Source: Burkholderiales bacterium UBA4615 (GTDB lineage Bacteria; Pseudomonadota; Gammaproteobacteria; Burkholderiales; Burkholderiaceae_E). From it: 23,847 nucleotides of DNA. The position numbers and the translations under genes are program-made. The notes beneath the pieces were generated by a model. The model worked only from the letters and a program-made list of their open reading frames with translations, had not been told where the DNA came from and did not search any database. Positions 15,010-23,094 of this stretch are shown one piece after another. Where the stretch lies: the NCBI GenBank assembly GCA_002386465.1, contig DGIT01000089.1:1-23847 (forward strand), read 5' to 3'. Position 1 is the stretch's first letter; every line of letters begins with the position of its first letter.

Positions 15010-15042
15010 GGCAGTGTCCTGTGAAGTGCGTAAAGCCGCAGA

Positions 15043-15456
15043 TCAGGCGGGCCTGACCTGCGGGATCTTTTGGTCCGAACCGGCGCGCGATTCGAAGATC
15101 ACCTTAACTGGCAGTCCGATGCGAACGGCCTGCGGTGGGCAGCCGGTCACGTTGCACAGGAATCGGATGCCTTCGTCCAGATCCACCAGCGCAATGACAT
15201 AGGGGGTGTCTGCAGCGAAGGCGGCGAGGGGGGGACGGTTCACCACAGTGAAGCTCGCCACCGTGCCCGTGCCGCGCGCCTGCTCCCAGGCCAGATCGCT
15301 GGCGCGGCAATGACTGCACAGTGAACGCGAATAGAACTGCGCTGCGCCACAGGCTCGGCATCGCTGGAACATGAAGCGGTCCTGATTCGCACCGTCCCAG
15401 TAGGGGCGGCTGTCGGCATCTGGAATGGGGATCGGCTTGGCGAGCGGTGTGGTCAT
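15043..15456 (-). CDS. Zn-ribbon/OB-fold (DUF35) acyl-CoA-associated protein
   Basis: A 137-residue partner protein of thiolase-like enzymes. The rubredoxin-like Zn ribbon has C33-x2-C36 and C47-x2-C50 (CRACGAAQFYSRSLCSHC), preceded by the usual helix with PYWDGANQDRFMFQRC; the OB-fold follows, with GTGTVASFTVVNRPP and TPYVIALVDLDEGIRFLCNV. The ATG at 15456 was chosen because the family starts about there (AGGA precedes it) and upstream codons run into the thiolase gene. Such proteins bind acyl-CoA and form a complex with thiolase-like partners (for example ChsH2 with Ltp2, BbsA with BbsB). It lies 44 bases after the thiolase-like gene, so a complex between the two products is expected. Confidence 0.92.
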   Translation of the reverse strand: MTTPLAKPIPIPDADSRPYWDGANQDRFMFQRCRACGAAQFYSRSLCSHCRASDLAWEQARGTGTVASFTVVNRPPLAAFAADTPYVIALVDLDEGIRFLCNVTGCPPQAVRIGLPVKVIFESRAGSDQKIPQVRPA

Positions 15457-15500
15457 GATGCGGTCCTGAAGGGTGCTGTCGGTCCTGACAAGGCGCGGGG

Positions 15501-16652
15501 TCAGTCTCGTGCCATCACGATGGAGCAGTGCCCCGAAAAGATGCCGCCTAGCGTGTGGGCGAAGGCAAGCTCGGGGGCGAGCACTTGTCGTGGCCCGCAT
15601 TCGCGGCGCAGTTGTCTGACCGCCTCGACCACATGAAACATGCCACCGGAGGCGCCCGAGGAGCCATACGAGAGCAGCCCGCCGTTGGTGTTCAGCGGGA
15701 ACCGGCCGTCGATGGCGAATTCGCCGGCCAGCGCTGCGGGGCCCGCTGCACCACGCTCGTAAAAGCCCATGGATTCCAGGCAGATCAGCACGGTGCTGGA
15801 GAAGCAGTCGTAGACATGCGCGGTATCGATATCGCTGCGTGCTATGCCTGCGCGGCCAAACGCGGTTTCAGCTGAGTCTTTGCATCCGAAGTCGGTCAGC
15901 GAGGGCGCCATGAAGATGTGCTCGTGGGTATGGCCTTCGCCCACGCCGAGGATGCGCACTGCGGCTTTGGGCAGGTCGCGCGCCACCTCGCCCGCGCTGA
16001 CCACGACCGCTGCCGCGCCATCGGAAACGAGCGCGCAATCCAGCATGCGCAGCGGCGAGGCGATCGGTTTACTGTTGCGCACATCGTCCATCGTGATGGG
16101 TTTGGTCATGTGCGCATTCGGATGCTTCGCCGCATTGGCCCGCTGATTGACTGCGACGGCGGCCATGTGATCCGTGGTCAGTCCGTACTCATGCATATAG
16201 GCCTGAGCCGCCAGTGCAAAGGCGGCCGGTACCGACAAGCCGTAAGGCTGCTCGTACTGCGCATGGGCGATATCAGCCAGGGTCGACTGTACGCGGTCTC
16301 CCAGCCCTGTGAGGCGGTTGTCGCCTGTGATGCACAGCACATGCCTGCACATGCCTGATTCGACCAAGGCCACGGCATGCGCCACCAGCAGGCCCCCCGT
16401 GACGCCGCCCATGGAAATCGAGGCGCTCACCTTTGGATGCATCCCGACGTACTCCGCGAATACGCTGCCCAGCATCAGCTGAGGCGAAGTGAAGGAATAG
16501 CCGGTGAGCAGCCCATCGATCTCGTCCACTCGAAGCCCGGCGTCGGCGATGGCGCCCAGCCCGGCTTCGGTGTGCAGGGACATACAGGTGCTCTCGGGCA
16601 GCGCACCGACTTTCGTGTCATACACCCCGCTGATGAGGGCCTTGTCGGTCAT
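15501..16652 (-). CDS. thiolase-like (SCP2/lipid-transfer type) protein without canonical Cys and His
   Basis: A 383-residue thiolase-fold protein. Family blocks: LPESTCMSLHTEAGLGAIADAGL (about 18-40), the segment after KVSASISMGGVTGGLLVAHAVALVESG (74-100), VSDGAAAVVVSA (209-220), HVYDCFSSTVLICLESMGF (279-297) and LNTNGGLLSYGSSGASGG (320-337), then AFAHTLGGIFSGHCSIV. By eye the place of the nucleophilic Cys is Ser/Met (S80-M81) and the catalytic His of the G-H-P motif is replaced in Y-G-S-S-G (329-333). Normal thiolysis is therefore unlikely. Tyr281 sits where retro-aldolases such as Ltp2 have an active-site Tyr. AGGAGA gives a good SD. Paired with the DUF35 gene downstream, it may be a retro-aldolase or acyl-CoA lyase. 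Confidence 0.9.
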   Translation of the reverse strand: MTDKALISGVYDTKVGALPESTCMSLHTEAGLGAIADAGLRVDEIDGLLTGYSFTSPQLMLGSVFAEYVGMHPKVSASISMGGVTGGLLVAHAVALVESGMCRHVLCITGDNRLTGLGDRVQSTLADIAHAQYEQPYGLSVPAAFALAAQAYMHEYGLTTDHMAAVAVNQRANAAKHPNAHMTKPITMDDVRNSKPIASPLRMLDCALVSDGAAAVVVSAGEVARDLPKAAVRILGVGEGHTHEHIFMAPSLTDFGCKDSAETAFGRAGIARSDIDTAHVYDCFSSTVLICLESMGFYERGAAGPAALAGEFAIDGRFPLNTNGGLLSYGSSGASGGMFHVVEAVRQLRRECGPRQVLAPELAFAHTLGGIFSGHCSIVMARD

Positions 16653-16706
16653 GGTGTGGATCTCCTGGGGTGGTGCTCAGTTCAATCGTGAGGTCGGCGA
16701 AGCGCG

Positions 16707-17225
16707 CTAGGGCCGCCACATCGGTGCGCGTGCACGCACCGGGTCGAGTAGCGACCAGTCGCCCTGCTCGACGCTGAAGCCCTGGGGAAAGGGCGGGCGA
16801 GGCTCCATCCCAAGGGATTGCATGACGCGGTCATCGCGGTAGTAGCACTGCACGGCGACACTGACCAGCAGCATGGCGCGGCCGCGGTGCTGCTGGCGAA
16901 AGTCCTGAATGGCTGATGCACGCTGCTCGGGTGCCAGGTTAGCCAACGGACCTGCTGCGACTTGATGCAAGCGCGCCAGTGCGTCCATGGCAGCTTCGGG
17001 CTGCCGCCCCAGCGTTACCAGAACGTCCGCCAGGATGAGCGGGTCGTCTGCACCCGGAACGCCATGACGCGCGCTGGCTGGAATCATGACGGACAGCAGC
17101 AGGCGCAGCGACTCGCGTTGCGCTTCATCCAGAAACGGTGCCTGTGCCACCGGGATCACAGTGGCGTGAGCTGCAGGGTTCGCGTCCGCTGCATGCGTGC
17201 CCTGAGGTGTGTTCGAGCGGATCAT
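16707..17225 (-). CDS. gluconate 2-dehydrogenase subunit 3-like small subunit
   Basis: A 172-residue protein resembling the small subunit that accompanies GMC-type dehydrogenases (gluconate 2-dehydrogenase subunit 3 family). Seen: FLDEAQRESLRLLLSVMIPAS (about 31-51), HGVPGADD, and the C-terminal VAVQCYYRDDRVMQSLGMEPRPPFPQGF and VEQGDWSLLDPVRARAPMW. No twin-arginine or Sec signal peptide is visible, unlike many members. The ATG at 17225 was taken because the longer frame runs back into the dehydrogenase gene; its SD is poor, consistent with coupling. It lies 38 bases after the GMC gene, the usual order of such a pair. Confidence 0.85.
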   Translation of the reverse strand: MIRSNTPQGTHAADANPAAHATVIPVAQAPFLDEAQRESLRLLLSVMIPASARHGVPGADDPLILADVLVTLGRQPEAAMDALARLHQVAAGPLANLAPEQRASAIQDFRQQHRGRAMLLVSVAVQCYYRDDRVMQSLGMEPRPPFPQGFSVEQGDWSLLDPVRARAPMWRP

Positions 17226-17263
17226 GAAAGGTCTGTCTGCAAGGTGAGTGGATGCGCGACGCG

Positions 17264-18886
17264 TCAGTCGAACAGATCGGTCAGGCGCTGCTTCATCTGG
17301 TCGGCCACATACAGGGCCAGTGCCTGGATCGTCGAGGTCGGGTTCACGCCGGCCGAGGTTACGAAGATGCTGCCGTCGACGATGAACAGGTTTTTGACGT
17401 CGTGGCTGCGTCCCCATTCATTGACCACCGAATGACGCGGGTCGCGGCCCATGCGCGCCGTGCCCATGAGATGCCAGCCGCCTACTGCAAGCGGTGCTTC
17501 ACTGCTCACGTCCCACGCCCCGGCGGCCTTGAGGATCTCGGTGCCGCGGGCCACTGCATGGGCCAGCATGCGCTGGCTGTTCTCACTCAGCTGATAGGTG
17601 ATCTTCGGGGCCGGGATACCGTCGGGGTCTTTCAGATCAGGGTCAAGCGTGACGGTGTTGTGGGCTTCGGGCAGGTCTTCGCAAATGGCGACCATGCCTG
17701 TGCTGCGATTGAACAGCCGTCGCATGGCGTCATGGTGACCCTCACCCCAGGGAATGCGCCCGCCACTCATGCCCGCCAGTGCCGTGAGCACCGGACCGCG
17801 GCCACGGGTGAATTCGAAGGTGTAGCCGCGTACGAAGTCGAGGTCCCGGTCGGTCTCGTAGAACTCCTGGCTCCAGATGCAATTGCCCGGGCCGCGGTAG
17901 CCATCCAGCGGGTCATCGAAATAGCCGTTCAATGCGGCGTAGGGGTGGAACATCAGGTTGCGCCCGACCAGGCCGCTTGAATTGGCCAGGCCCTCCGGGT
18001 GCTGGGCTGAGCGTGAGTTCAGCAGTAGGCGCGGCGTGCCTACGCCGTTGCAAGCGACGATCACCACTTCAGCGGGCTGAAAGTGCTCGCGACCGTCGGC
18101 GTCGAAGTAGATCGCACCGCTGGCCATGCCGTTGGTATGGGTGGTGATCTCGCGCACCCGGCAGCGGGTGCGCAGCTGTACACCGGCCCGGATGGCGGCG
18201 GGCCAGTAGGTGATGTCGGTGCTGGCCTTCGCGCCCTGCGCGCAGCCCGCAATGCAGTGACCCAGATTGATGCAGGCAGCACGCCCTTCATAGTCCTGCG
18301 TGGCCACAGCGCTGTCTGAGGGCCACCAGTGCCAGCCCAACTGATTCAGGCCTTTCGCCAGGCGTGTACCGGCCTTGCCCAGCGGCACCGGCGGCATCAG
18401 GGGGGTTTTCGGCGGATAGGCCGGGTCGCCTGCCAATCCGGAGATGCCCATCATGCGATCGTTCAGCGCATAGAAGGGCTCAAGGGTCTGATAGTCGATC
18501 GGCCAGTCGTCGGCCACGCCATCGAGCGTGCGCACCTTGAAGTCCGACGGATGAAAGCGCGGAAAGTGCCCGGCATACAGCACGGTGCCGCCACCCACGC
18601 CATTGAAGTTGGCCACCTTGATCGGTGAGCTGCGGTCATTGACCGGATAGTCCCAGGCGCTCGCGCGCCGGTTGGGGCTGAAGTTGAACTCACCCAACTG
18701 CCTTGCTTCCCAGTCGCGTCCGTTGCTGGGGTAGTCGGTGGGCTTGACCCAGTCGCCCTGCTCCAGGCACAGGATGCGCATACGGGTATCGGCCAGGCTC
18801 CATGCGATGGCGCCACCGGCTGCCCCGGCACCGATGATCAGCACATCGACCGGGTCGTGCGCCATGCGTGGTGCGGTTGCACTCAT
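17264..18886 (-). CDS. GMC-family FAD-dependent dehydrogenase
   Basis: A 540-residue GMC oxidoreductase. FAD site DVLIIGAGAAGGAIAWSLAD (14-33) with GxGxxG at 19-24, then the second FAD region in FNGVGGGTVLYAGHFPRF, and the conserved end with GGWHLMGTARMG (H472) and GVNPTSTIQALAL (N515), the His-Asn pair that takes the substrate proton. It should oxidise an alcohol or sugar/acid hydroxyl. With the subunit 3-like gene behind it, it resembles membrane or periplasm-linked dehydrogenases, but no cytochrome c subunit and no signal peptide are seen here. The frame is open to 19684, which would lie wholly antisense to the decarboxylase gene; ATG 18886 fits family N-termini (MAHDPVDVLIIGAG; a second ATG at 18865 is possible). 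Confidence 0.9.
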   Translation of the reverse strand: MSATAPRMAHDPVDVLIIGAGAAGGAIAWSLADTRMRILCLEQGDWVKPTDYPSNGRDWEARQLGEFNFSPNRRASAWDYPVNDRSSPIKVANFNGVGGGTVLYAGHFPRFHPSDFKVRTLDGVADDWPIDYQTLEPFYALNDRMMGISGLAGDPAYPPKTPLMPPVPLGKAGTRLAKGLNQLGWHWWPSDSAVATQDYEGRAACINLGHCIAGCAQGAKASTDITYWPAAIRAGVQLRTRCRVREITTHTNGMASGAIYFDADGREHFQPAEVVIVACNGVGTPRLLLNSRSAQHPEGLANSSGLVGRNLMFHPYAALNGYFDDPLDGYRGPGNCIWSQEFYETDRDLDFVRGYTFEFTRGRGPVLTALAGMSGGRIPWGEGHHDAMRRLFNRSTGMVAICEDLPEAHNTVTLDPDLKDPDGIPAPKITYQLSENSQRMLAHAVARGTEILKAAGAWDVSSEAPLAVGGWHLMGTARMGRDPRHSVVNEWGRSHDVKNLFIVDGSIFVTSAGVNPTSTIQALALYVADQMKQRLTDLFD

Positions 18887-19150
18887 TGGCCGGCTAGCCG
18901 GAGCTGCAAGGCCTGCCAGCCGATCGATTCGGCGCGCAGATGGGCAAAGACGAATGGGCGGTCGGCAACGGCCATCGGGTGGACTCGGTCTCAAGGTTCG
19001 GCTGCGATGATCGACCCGAAGCATGCCATGCGCGATTCGCGCAGCCGGGAATCCGGAACCTCCCGGGTAGGCCTGTACTGAAGCTGGCATCATCCGGCTC
19101 AGATCAATGGCTGGATTCGGAATCCAGACGCACCCAACAAGGAGACGACC
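18887..19150. other. divergent promoter region between GMC and ThDP-enzyme genes
   Basis: 264 bases separate two divergent starts, so both promoters should be here. I found no clear -35/-10 pair. The one distinct element is a perfect inverted repeat CTGGATT-CGG-AATCCAG at 19111-19127, 13 bases before the AAGGAGA SD of the + strand gene. It may be an operator or an mRNA hairpin. Confidence 0.4.
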
Positions 19151-20815
19151 ATGCGCGGCCGCGATGTGTTCATGAACAGCCTGACAGCGCACGGCGTGCG
19201 CCATATCTTCGGCAATCCCGGCACCACGGAAAGCCCATTGCTCGATGCGCTGCTGGACTACCCGGCCATCGAGTACATCGTTGCCCTGCACGAAGGCATG
19301 GCAGTGGGCGCGGCCAGCTACTACGCCCGCGCCAGTGGGCGTACCGGCGTGGTCAGCCTGCATGTGGCGCCAGGGCTGGGTAATGGCATTGGCATGATGT
19401 ACAACGCGACCAAGGCCAATGCACCGCTCGTGGTGACCGCCGGGCAGCAGGACTCGCGCATGCTGCGCCGCGAACCGATTCTCAGTCACGACCTGGCCGC
19501 GATGGCTGCGCCGGTGACCAAGTGGAGCACCGAGGTGCGCAATGCGCACGAGATGGACGAGGTGATGCGCCGCGCCTTCAAGGTGGCCAACGATCCGCCC
19601 TATGGCCCGGTGTTCGTGGCCTTGCCCATCGACGTCATGGAGCAGGACACCGCGAACGTGGCGATCGCACCGGGCCGCTCGCATCGCACCGGGGCGCCGG
19701 ACCCGGATGGCATTCAGGAGGCCTGCGCGCTGTTACGCGCCGCCAGGACGCCTGTGATTGTGGTGGGCGATGAGGTGGCCCGAGGCGGCGCCATGGCCGA
19801 CCTGGTGGCCTTGTCTGAACGCCTGGGGGCGGCCGTGTGGTTCGAAGGCATTCGCGGACATGCGTCGTTTCCGAGCGCCCATCCGCACGCCCGCAGCAGT
19901 GTGCCGTTTGATGCAGCGGCCATCCGCAAGACACTGGGCGCATCGGATTGCGTGCTGCTGGTGGGCGGGGCGTTCTTTGAAGAGGTCTGGTTCACCGAAG
20001 GCTCGCCGTTCCCGCAGGGCGCCAAAGTCGTCCAGATCGAAACCTCCGCACGGCCGCTGGCCTTCAATCACGCACCCGATGTGGGCATCGTGGCCGGGAT
20101 GTCGGCGGCGCTTCAGGCGCTTACGGCGGCATTAGGGTCGGCCGCAGATGCGGCCTGGACCGCCGCAGCCCAGGCGCGTTGTGCCGAACTGGCTGCGCAC
20201 AAGGCACGCGATACGGCGGCCTACACAGCGCGACTGGAAAAAGCCTGGGCACGTACGCCCATGTCAATGCCGCGTGTGATGGCCGAGTTGCGCCGCGCCA
20301 CACCGGCCTCAGCCCTGATCGTGGAAGAGTCAATCACAGCGAGCGTCGACTTTGCCGCAGCCTTTGCGTTCGACCAGCCCGATCAGTATCTGGGCGCGCG
20401 TGGCGGCGGCATCGGGCAGGGCTTGGCAGGTGCCATCGGCGCGTCTGTGGCCCAGCCTGATCGGCCAGTGCTGTGCGTCTCGGGAGACGGTTCGGCGATG
20501 TATTCGATTCAGGCCCTGTGGAGTGCCGCGCACCATCGCCTGCCCATCGTCTTCGCAATCCTCGTGAACCGTGAATACCGGGTGCTCAAGCACAACCTGG
20601 ACATTTACCGTCAGCGATTCGATGCGATGTCCGAGAAGCCCTATCCGCAGATGGATCTGGCGGGTCCGCAGCTGGGCTTCGTGGAGCTGGCGGCAGGCAT
20701 GGGTGTGCCGGGCGTGCGGGTGAGTGACCCCGACGCAGTGGCCGGGGCCGTGGCTGCGGCGTTCGCAGCAGGCGGGCCGCGCCTCATCGAGATCGAGATC
20801 GAGGCCAAGCGCTGA
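19151..20815 (+). CDS. ThDP-dependent decarboxylase (benzoylformate decarboxylase/acetolactate synthase family)
   Basis: A 554-residue enzyme of the POX/BFD family using thiamine diphosphate. N-terminal Pyr domain: IFGNPGTTESP (19-29), H47-E48-G in ALHEGMAVGAASYYARASG, E48 being the Glu that activates the cofactor, and H71 in LHVAPGLGNG (BFD has His70 in a similar block). C-terminal PP domain: SGDGSAMYSIQALW (444-457) with GDG at 445-447 and N473, the Mg2+/diphosphate motif. BFD's Ser26 (GNPGSNE) is Thr here, and I see no clear equivalent of BFD His281, so benzoylformate itself may not be the substrate. The SD is AAGGAGA. It is divergent from the GMC block and probably belongs to the same pathway, making an aldehyde from a 2-oxoacid. 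Confidence 0.9.
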   Translation: MRGRDVFMNSLTAHGVRHIFGNPGTTESPLLDALLDYPAIEYIVALHEGMAVGAASYYARASGRTGVVSLHVAPGLGNGIGMMYNATKANAPLVVTAGQQDSRMLRREPILSHDLAAMAAPVTKWSTEVRNAHEMDEVMRRAFKVANDPPYGPVFVALPIDVMEQDTANVAIAPGRSHRTGAPDPDGIQEACALLRAARTPVIVVGDEVARGGAMADLVALSERLGAAVWFEGIRGHASFPSAHPHARSSVPFDAAAIRKTLGASDCVLLVGGAFFEEVWFTEGSPFPQGAKVVQIETSARPLAFNHAPDVGIVAGMSAALQALTAALGSAADAAWTAAAQARCAELAAHKARDTAAYTARLEKAWARTPMSMPRVMAELRRATPASALIVEESITASVDFAAAFAFDQPDQYLGARGGGIGQGLAGAIGASVAQPDRPVLCVSGDGSAMYSIQALWSAAHHRLPIVFAILVNREYRVLKHNLDIYRQRFDAMSEKPYPQMDLAGPQLGFVELAAGMGVPGVRVSDPDAVAGAVAAAFAAGGPRLIEIEIEAKR

Positions 20816-20901
20816 GCACTGTTGGCGCGCCGCCTGCTCTAACGATCTGATGCGACGGCCTGAGGTGACGAGGTGAACATTGGCGGTCGCATGCGCACCG
20901 C

Positions 20902-21744
20902 TCAGTCCTTGCCACGCTCGCGGTAATCGCCAAAGTTCGCATCGCGCTCACTCAGCAGCTTGGACACGCTGGCGCCATCGCGCCGAAAGCGGGTCATGTA
21001 GGCCTTGCTCGCTTCAGTCTGGAAAGCCAGCGCCTGAATCTCGGTGCCAGCCCGGATGGCTGCGCGCATGCCCATGATCTCCATGGCCCGGTGCACGCTG
21101 CGCTTGTTGATGGCGGCAAGCTCCGAGGGCAAGAGGGTCACACGTTCGGCAATCGCCAGCACATTCGATTCAAGCTCGGCGAGCGGATACGATCGATTGG
21201 CCCAACCGCGCTCGGCGGCTTCGCGCCCGCTCAGGGAGTCGCCGGTCAGCATCGACTCCATCGCCTGTCGCATGCCCATCATCCACGGGTGAAACTGCAT
21301 GTCGGGAGGGCTCATGAGGCGCACTGGCGGATAGCCGATCTGCGCATCGTCGGCCACGTAGACCAGGTCGCAGGCGGTGGCCAGCTCAGTGCCGCCTGCC
21401 AGACAAAACCCATGCACCTGGGCGATCACCGGTTTGGCCAGATCCCACACGCGAAACCAGCCATCGACCACATGGCGCGACCAGTTCCCCAGGCCGTCGG
21501 ACGTGTGATACGGCTGACCCTCGCGATTATTGGCCGACAGGTCGTAGCCTGAGCAGAACGCCGGACCGGCACCGCGAATGATGGTGACCTTGACTTCGGG
21601 ATCGCGGTCATGCGCTTCCAGCGTGGAAAAAATCTCGCCGCGCAGGGTGTTGTTCAGGGCGTTGCGCTTTTCAGGCCGATTAAGCGTGATGCGTCGAACG
21701 CCTGCTGCGGGGGTATCGATCAGGATGTGCACGGGTGCGGTCAT
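20902..21744 (-). CDS. enoyl-CoA hydratase/isomerase (crotonase family)
   Basis: A 280-residue crotonase. Typical start RRITLNRPEKRNALNNTL (17-34), oxyanion-hole blocks GPAFCSGYDL (60-69) and HGFCLAGGTELATACDLVYVADDAQIG (111-137, read in parts). E120 in GGTEL sits where the first catalytic Glu of hydratases lies; the second Glu position is not clear, as SPPDMQFHPWMMGMRQAM replaces the usual loop. The long MQFHPWMMG segment occurs in a subset of uncharacterised acyl-CoA hydratases. AAGGAGA precedes the ATG. The gene is convergent with the ThDP-enzyme gene (86-base gap without a clear terminator) and divergent from the enolase-superfamily gene. Confidence 0.9.
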   Translation of the reverse strand: MTAPVHILIDTPAAGVRRITLNRPEKRNALNNTLRGEIFSTLEAHDRDPEVKVTIIRGAGPAFCSGYDLSANNREGQPYHTSDGLGNWSRHVVDGWFRVWDLAKPVIAQVHGFCLAGGTELATACDLVYVADDAQIGYPPVRLMSPPDMQFHPWMMGMRQAMESMLTGDSLSGREAAERGWANRSYPLAELESNVLAIAERVTLLPSELAAINKRSVHRAMEIMGMRAAIRAGTEIQALAFQTEASKAYMTRFRRDGASVSKLLSERDANFGDYRERGKD

Positions 21745-21830
21745 GGAGTCTCCTTGCTGTTTCGTGCATCCTAACTGACCACGTTGCGGGCCGCGCGTCC
21801 GTTATCGCCCGAATCGACCGAGGGGACTTC

Positions 21831-23003
21831 ATGAAAATCAAATCGATCACTGCGCACTGGGTGCGCGTGCCCATTCCCGAAGCACAACAGCATGTGAGCG
21901 ACTTCGGGCGCGTGAGCTCGTTTGACGCCACCATCCTGCGCATCGAAACCGCCTGCGGGCTGGTGGGCTATGGCGAGGCCAAGGAGGAGGTGGGCAGCTC
22001 GGGTAACAACCATGGGCTCACAGCGATCATCCGCCACAAGTTCGCACCGATGCTCATCGGTGAGGATCCCCGAGACATCAATCGGCTGTGGGAGGTGATG
22101 TACAACGGTGTGCGCGACCACTATGCATTGCGCGATGCGCACGTCTTTCCTATTTTGGGTCGACGTGGCATCACGGTGTCTGCCATCAGCGGCATCGACA
22201 TGGCGCTGTGGGACATCCTCGGCAAATCGCTGGGTGCGCCGGTCTGGCGCCTGCTAGGTGGGCGCAAGGCGAGCTCAATGCCGGCCTATGCATCGGGTGG
22301 CTGGGCCGATGCAGCCAACATCGGCAAGCAACTCATGGGCTATGTGGAGCGCGGCGGATTCAAGGCGGTGAAGATGCGGGTGGGTGTGATTGATGGCCCG
22401 GTCAGGAACTCGGTGGCGCGTGTGAAGGCGGCGCGTGAGGCGCTGGGGCCGGACATCGGCCTGATGTGCGATGCGCATGGCACGTACACCGTAGCCGACG
22501 CCAAGCGCTTTTGCCAGCTGGTCGAAGACTTTGATCTGACCTGGTTCGAGGAACCTGTGACCGGTGATGACCATCGCGGCCTGGCCGAGGTGCGCGCATC
22601 GACCACGGTGCCGATTGCCGTGGGTGAGAGCGAGTTCACGCGCCACGACTTTCTGGATATTGCCCAGCGCGGCGGCGCAGACTTTTTCCAGCCCGACCTG
22701 GCGATATGCGGCGGCATCAGTGAGGCGATGCGGATCGGGGCGATTGCCTCGGCCTACAACCTGCGCTTAGCCCCGCACCTGTGGACCGGCGCACTTGCTT
22801 TTGCAGCAGGCTTGCATGTCAGTGCGGCTTCGCCTGCCGGCTGGATTCTGGAGTATTCGCTGGGCGCCAACCCGTTGCTGCACGAGATGGCACTCGAGAA
22901 GTTCACCGTGAAGGACGGGAGGATTGAGATTCCTGATCGGCCCGGCCTGGGTGTGACCATTGACGAGGGCTTCGTGCAGCGGCACGCGGTAGCCACGCCC
23001 TAA
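21831..23003 (+). CDS. mandelate racemase/muconate lactonizing enzyme family (putative acid-sugar dehydratase)
   Basis: A 390-residue enolase-superfamily enzyme that would abstract the proton next to a carboxylate and dehydrate or epimerise the acid. Residues fit the mandelate racemase pattern by spacing: K181-x-R183 (KMR; most members have K-x-K), Mg2+ ligands D214 (CDAHGTY), E240 (WFEEP) and E266 (VGESE), and the D289/H316 dyad (QPDL; APHLW). E341 in the EY motif is near the position of the late acid. The start ATG 21831 follows GAGGGGA; 32 upstream in-frame codons were left out because they cross the promoter region. Its substrate is unknown, with sugar acids most likely. The neighbour on the far side is a Bug receptor, which may import that substrate. 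Confidence 0.9.
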   Translation: MKIKSITAHWVRVPIPEAQQHVSDFGRVSSFDATILRIETACGLVGYGEAKEEVGSSGNNHGLTAIIRHKFAPMLIGEDPRDINRLWEVMYNGVRDHYALRDAHVFPILGRRGITVSAISGIDMALWDILGKSLGAPVWRLLGGRKASSMPAYASGGWADAANIGKQLMGYVERGGFKAVKMRVGVIDGPVRNSVARVKAAREALGPDIGLMCDAHGTYTVADAKRFCQLVEDFDLTWFEEPVTGDDHRGLAEVRASTTVPIAVGESEFTRHDFLDIAQRGGADFFQPDLAICGGISEAMRIGAIASAYNLRLAPHLWTGALAFAAGLHVSAASPAGWILEYSLGANPLLHEMALEKFTVKDGRIEIPDRPGLGVTIDEGFVQRHAVATP

Positions 23004-23026
23004 GTCCTCATGCTCCCGGAAAAAGA

Positions 23027-23048
23027 AAGGCCCGCGTGAGCGGGCCTT
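23027..23048 (-). terminator. Rho-independent terminator of the Bug receptor gene
   Basis: AAGGCCCGC (23027-23035) pairs with GCGGGCCTT (23040-23048), 9 bp with a GTGA loop. On the - strand the stem is followed by TTTCTTTTT, a good T-run, so it ends the receptor transcript; on the + strand the tract is short, giving weaker termination of the enolase-family gene. A second hairpin without T-run, GACCCGC/GCGGGTC, lies at 23062-23081. Confidence 0.85.
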
Positions 23049-23094
23049 GTGCAGGCCAAGCGACCCGCGTCGAGGCGGGTCGTGTGTGCGGAGC

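Noticed and set aside
14215..15024. 269-codon frame on the + strand
   Set aside because: Antisense to the PaaG-like crotonase; Cys/His/Arg-rich product typical of a shadow frame.
18887..19684. 266-codon N-terminal extension of the GMC dehydrogenase
   Set aside because: It runs antisense through the ThDP-enzyme gene and across the divergent promoter region; the FAD motif lies right after ATG 18886, where family members begin.
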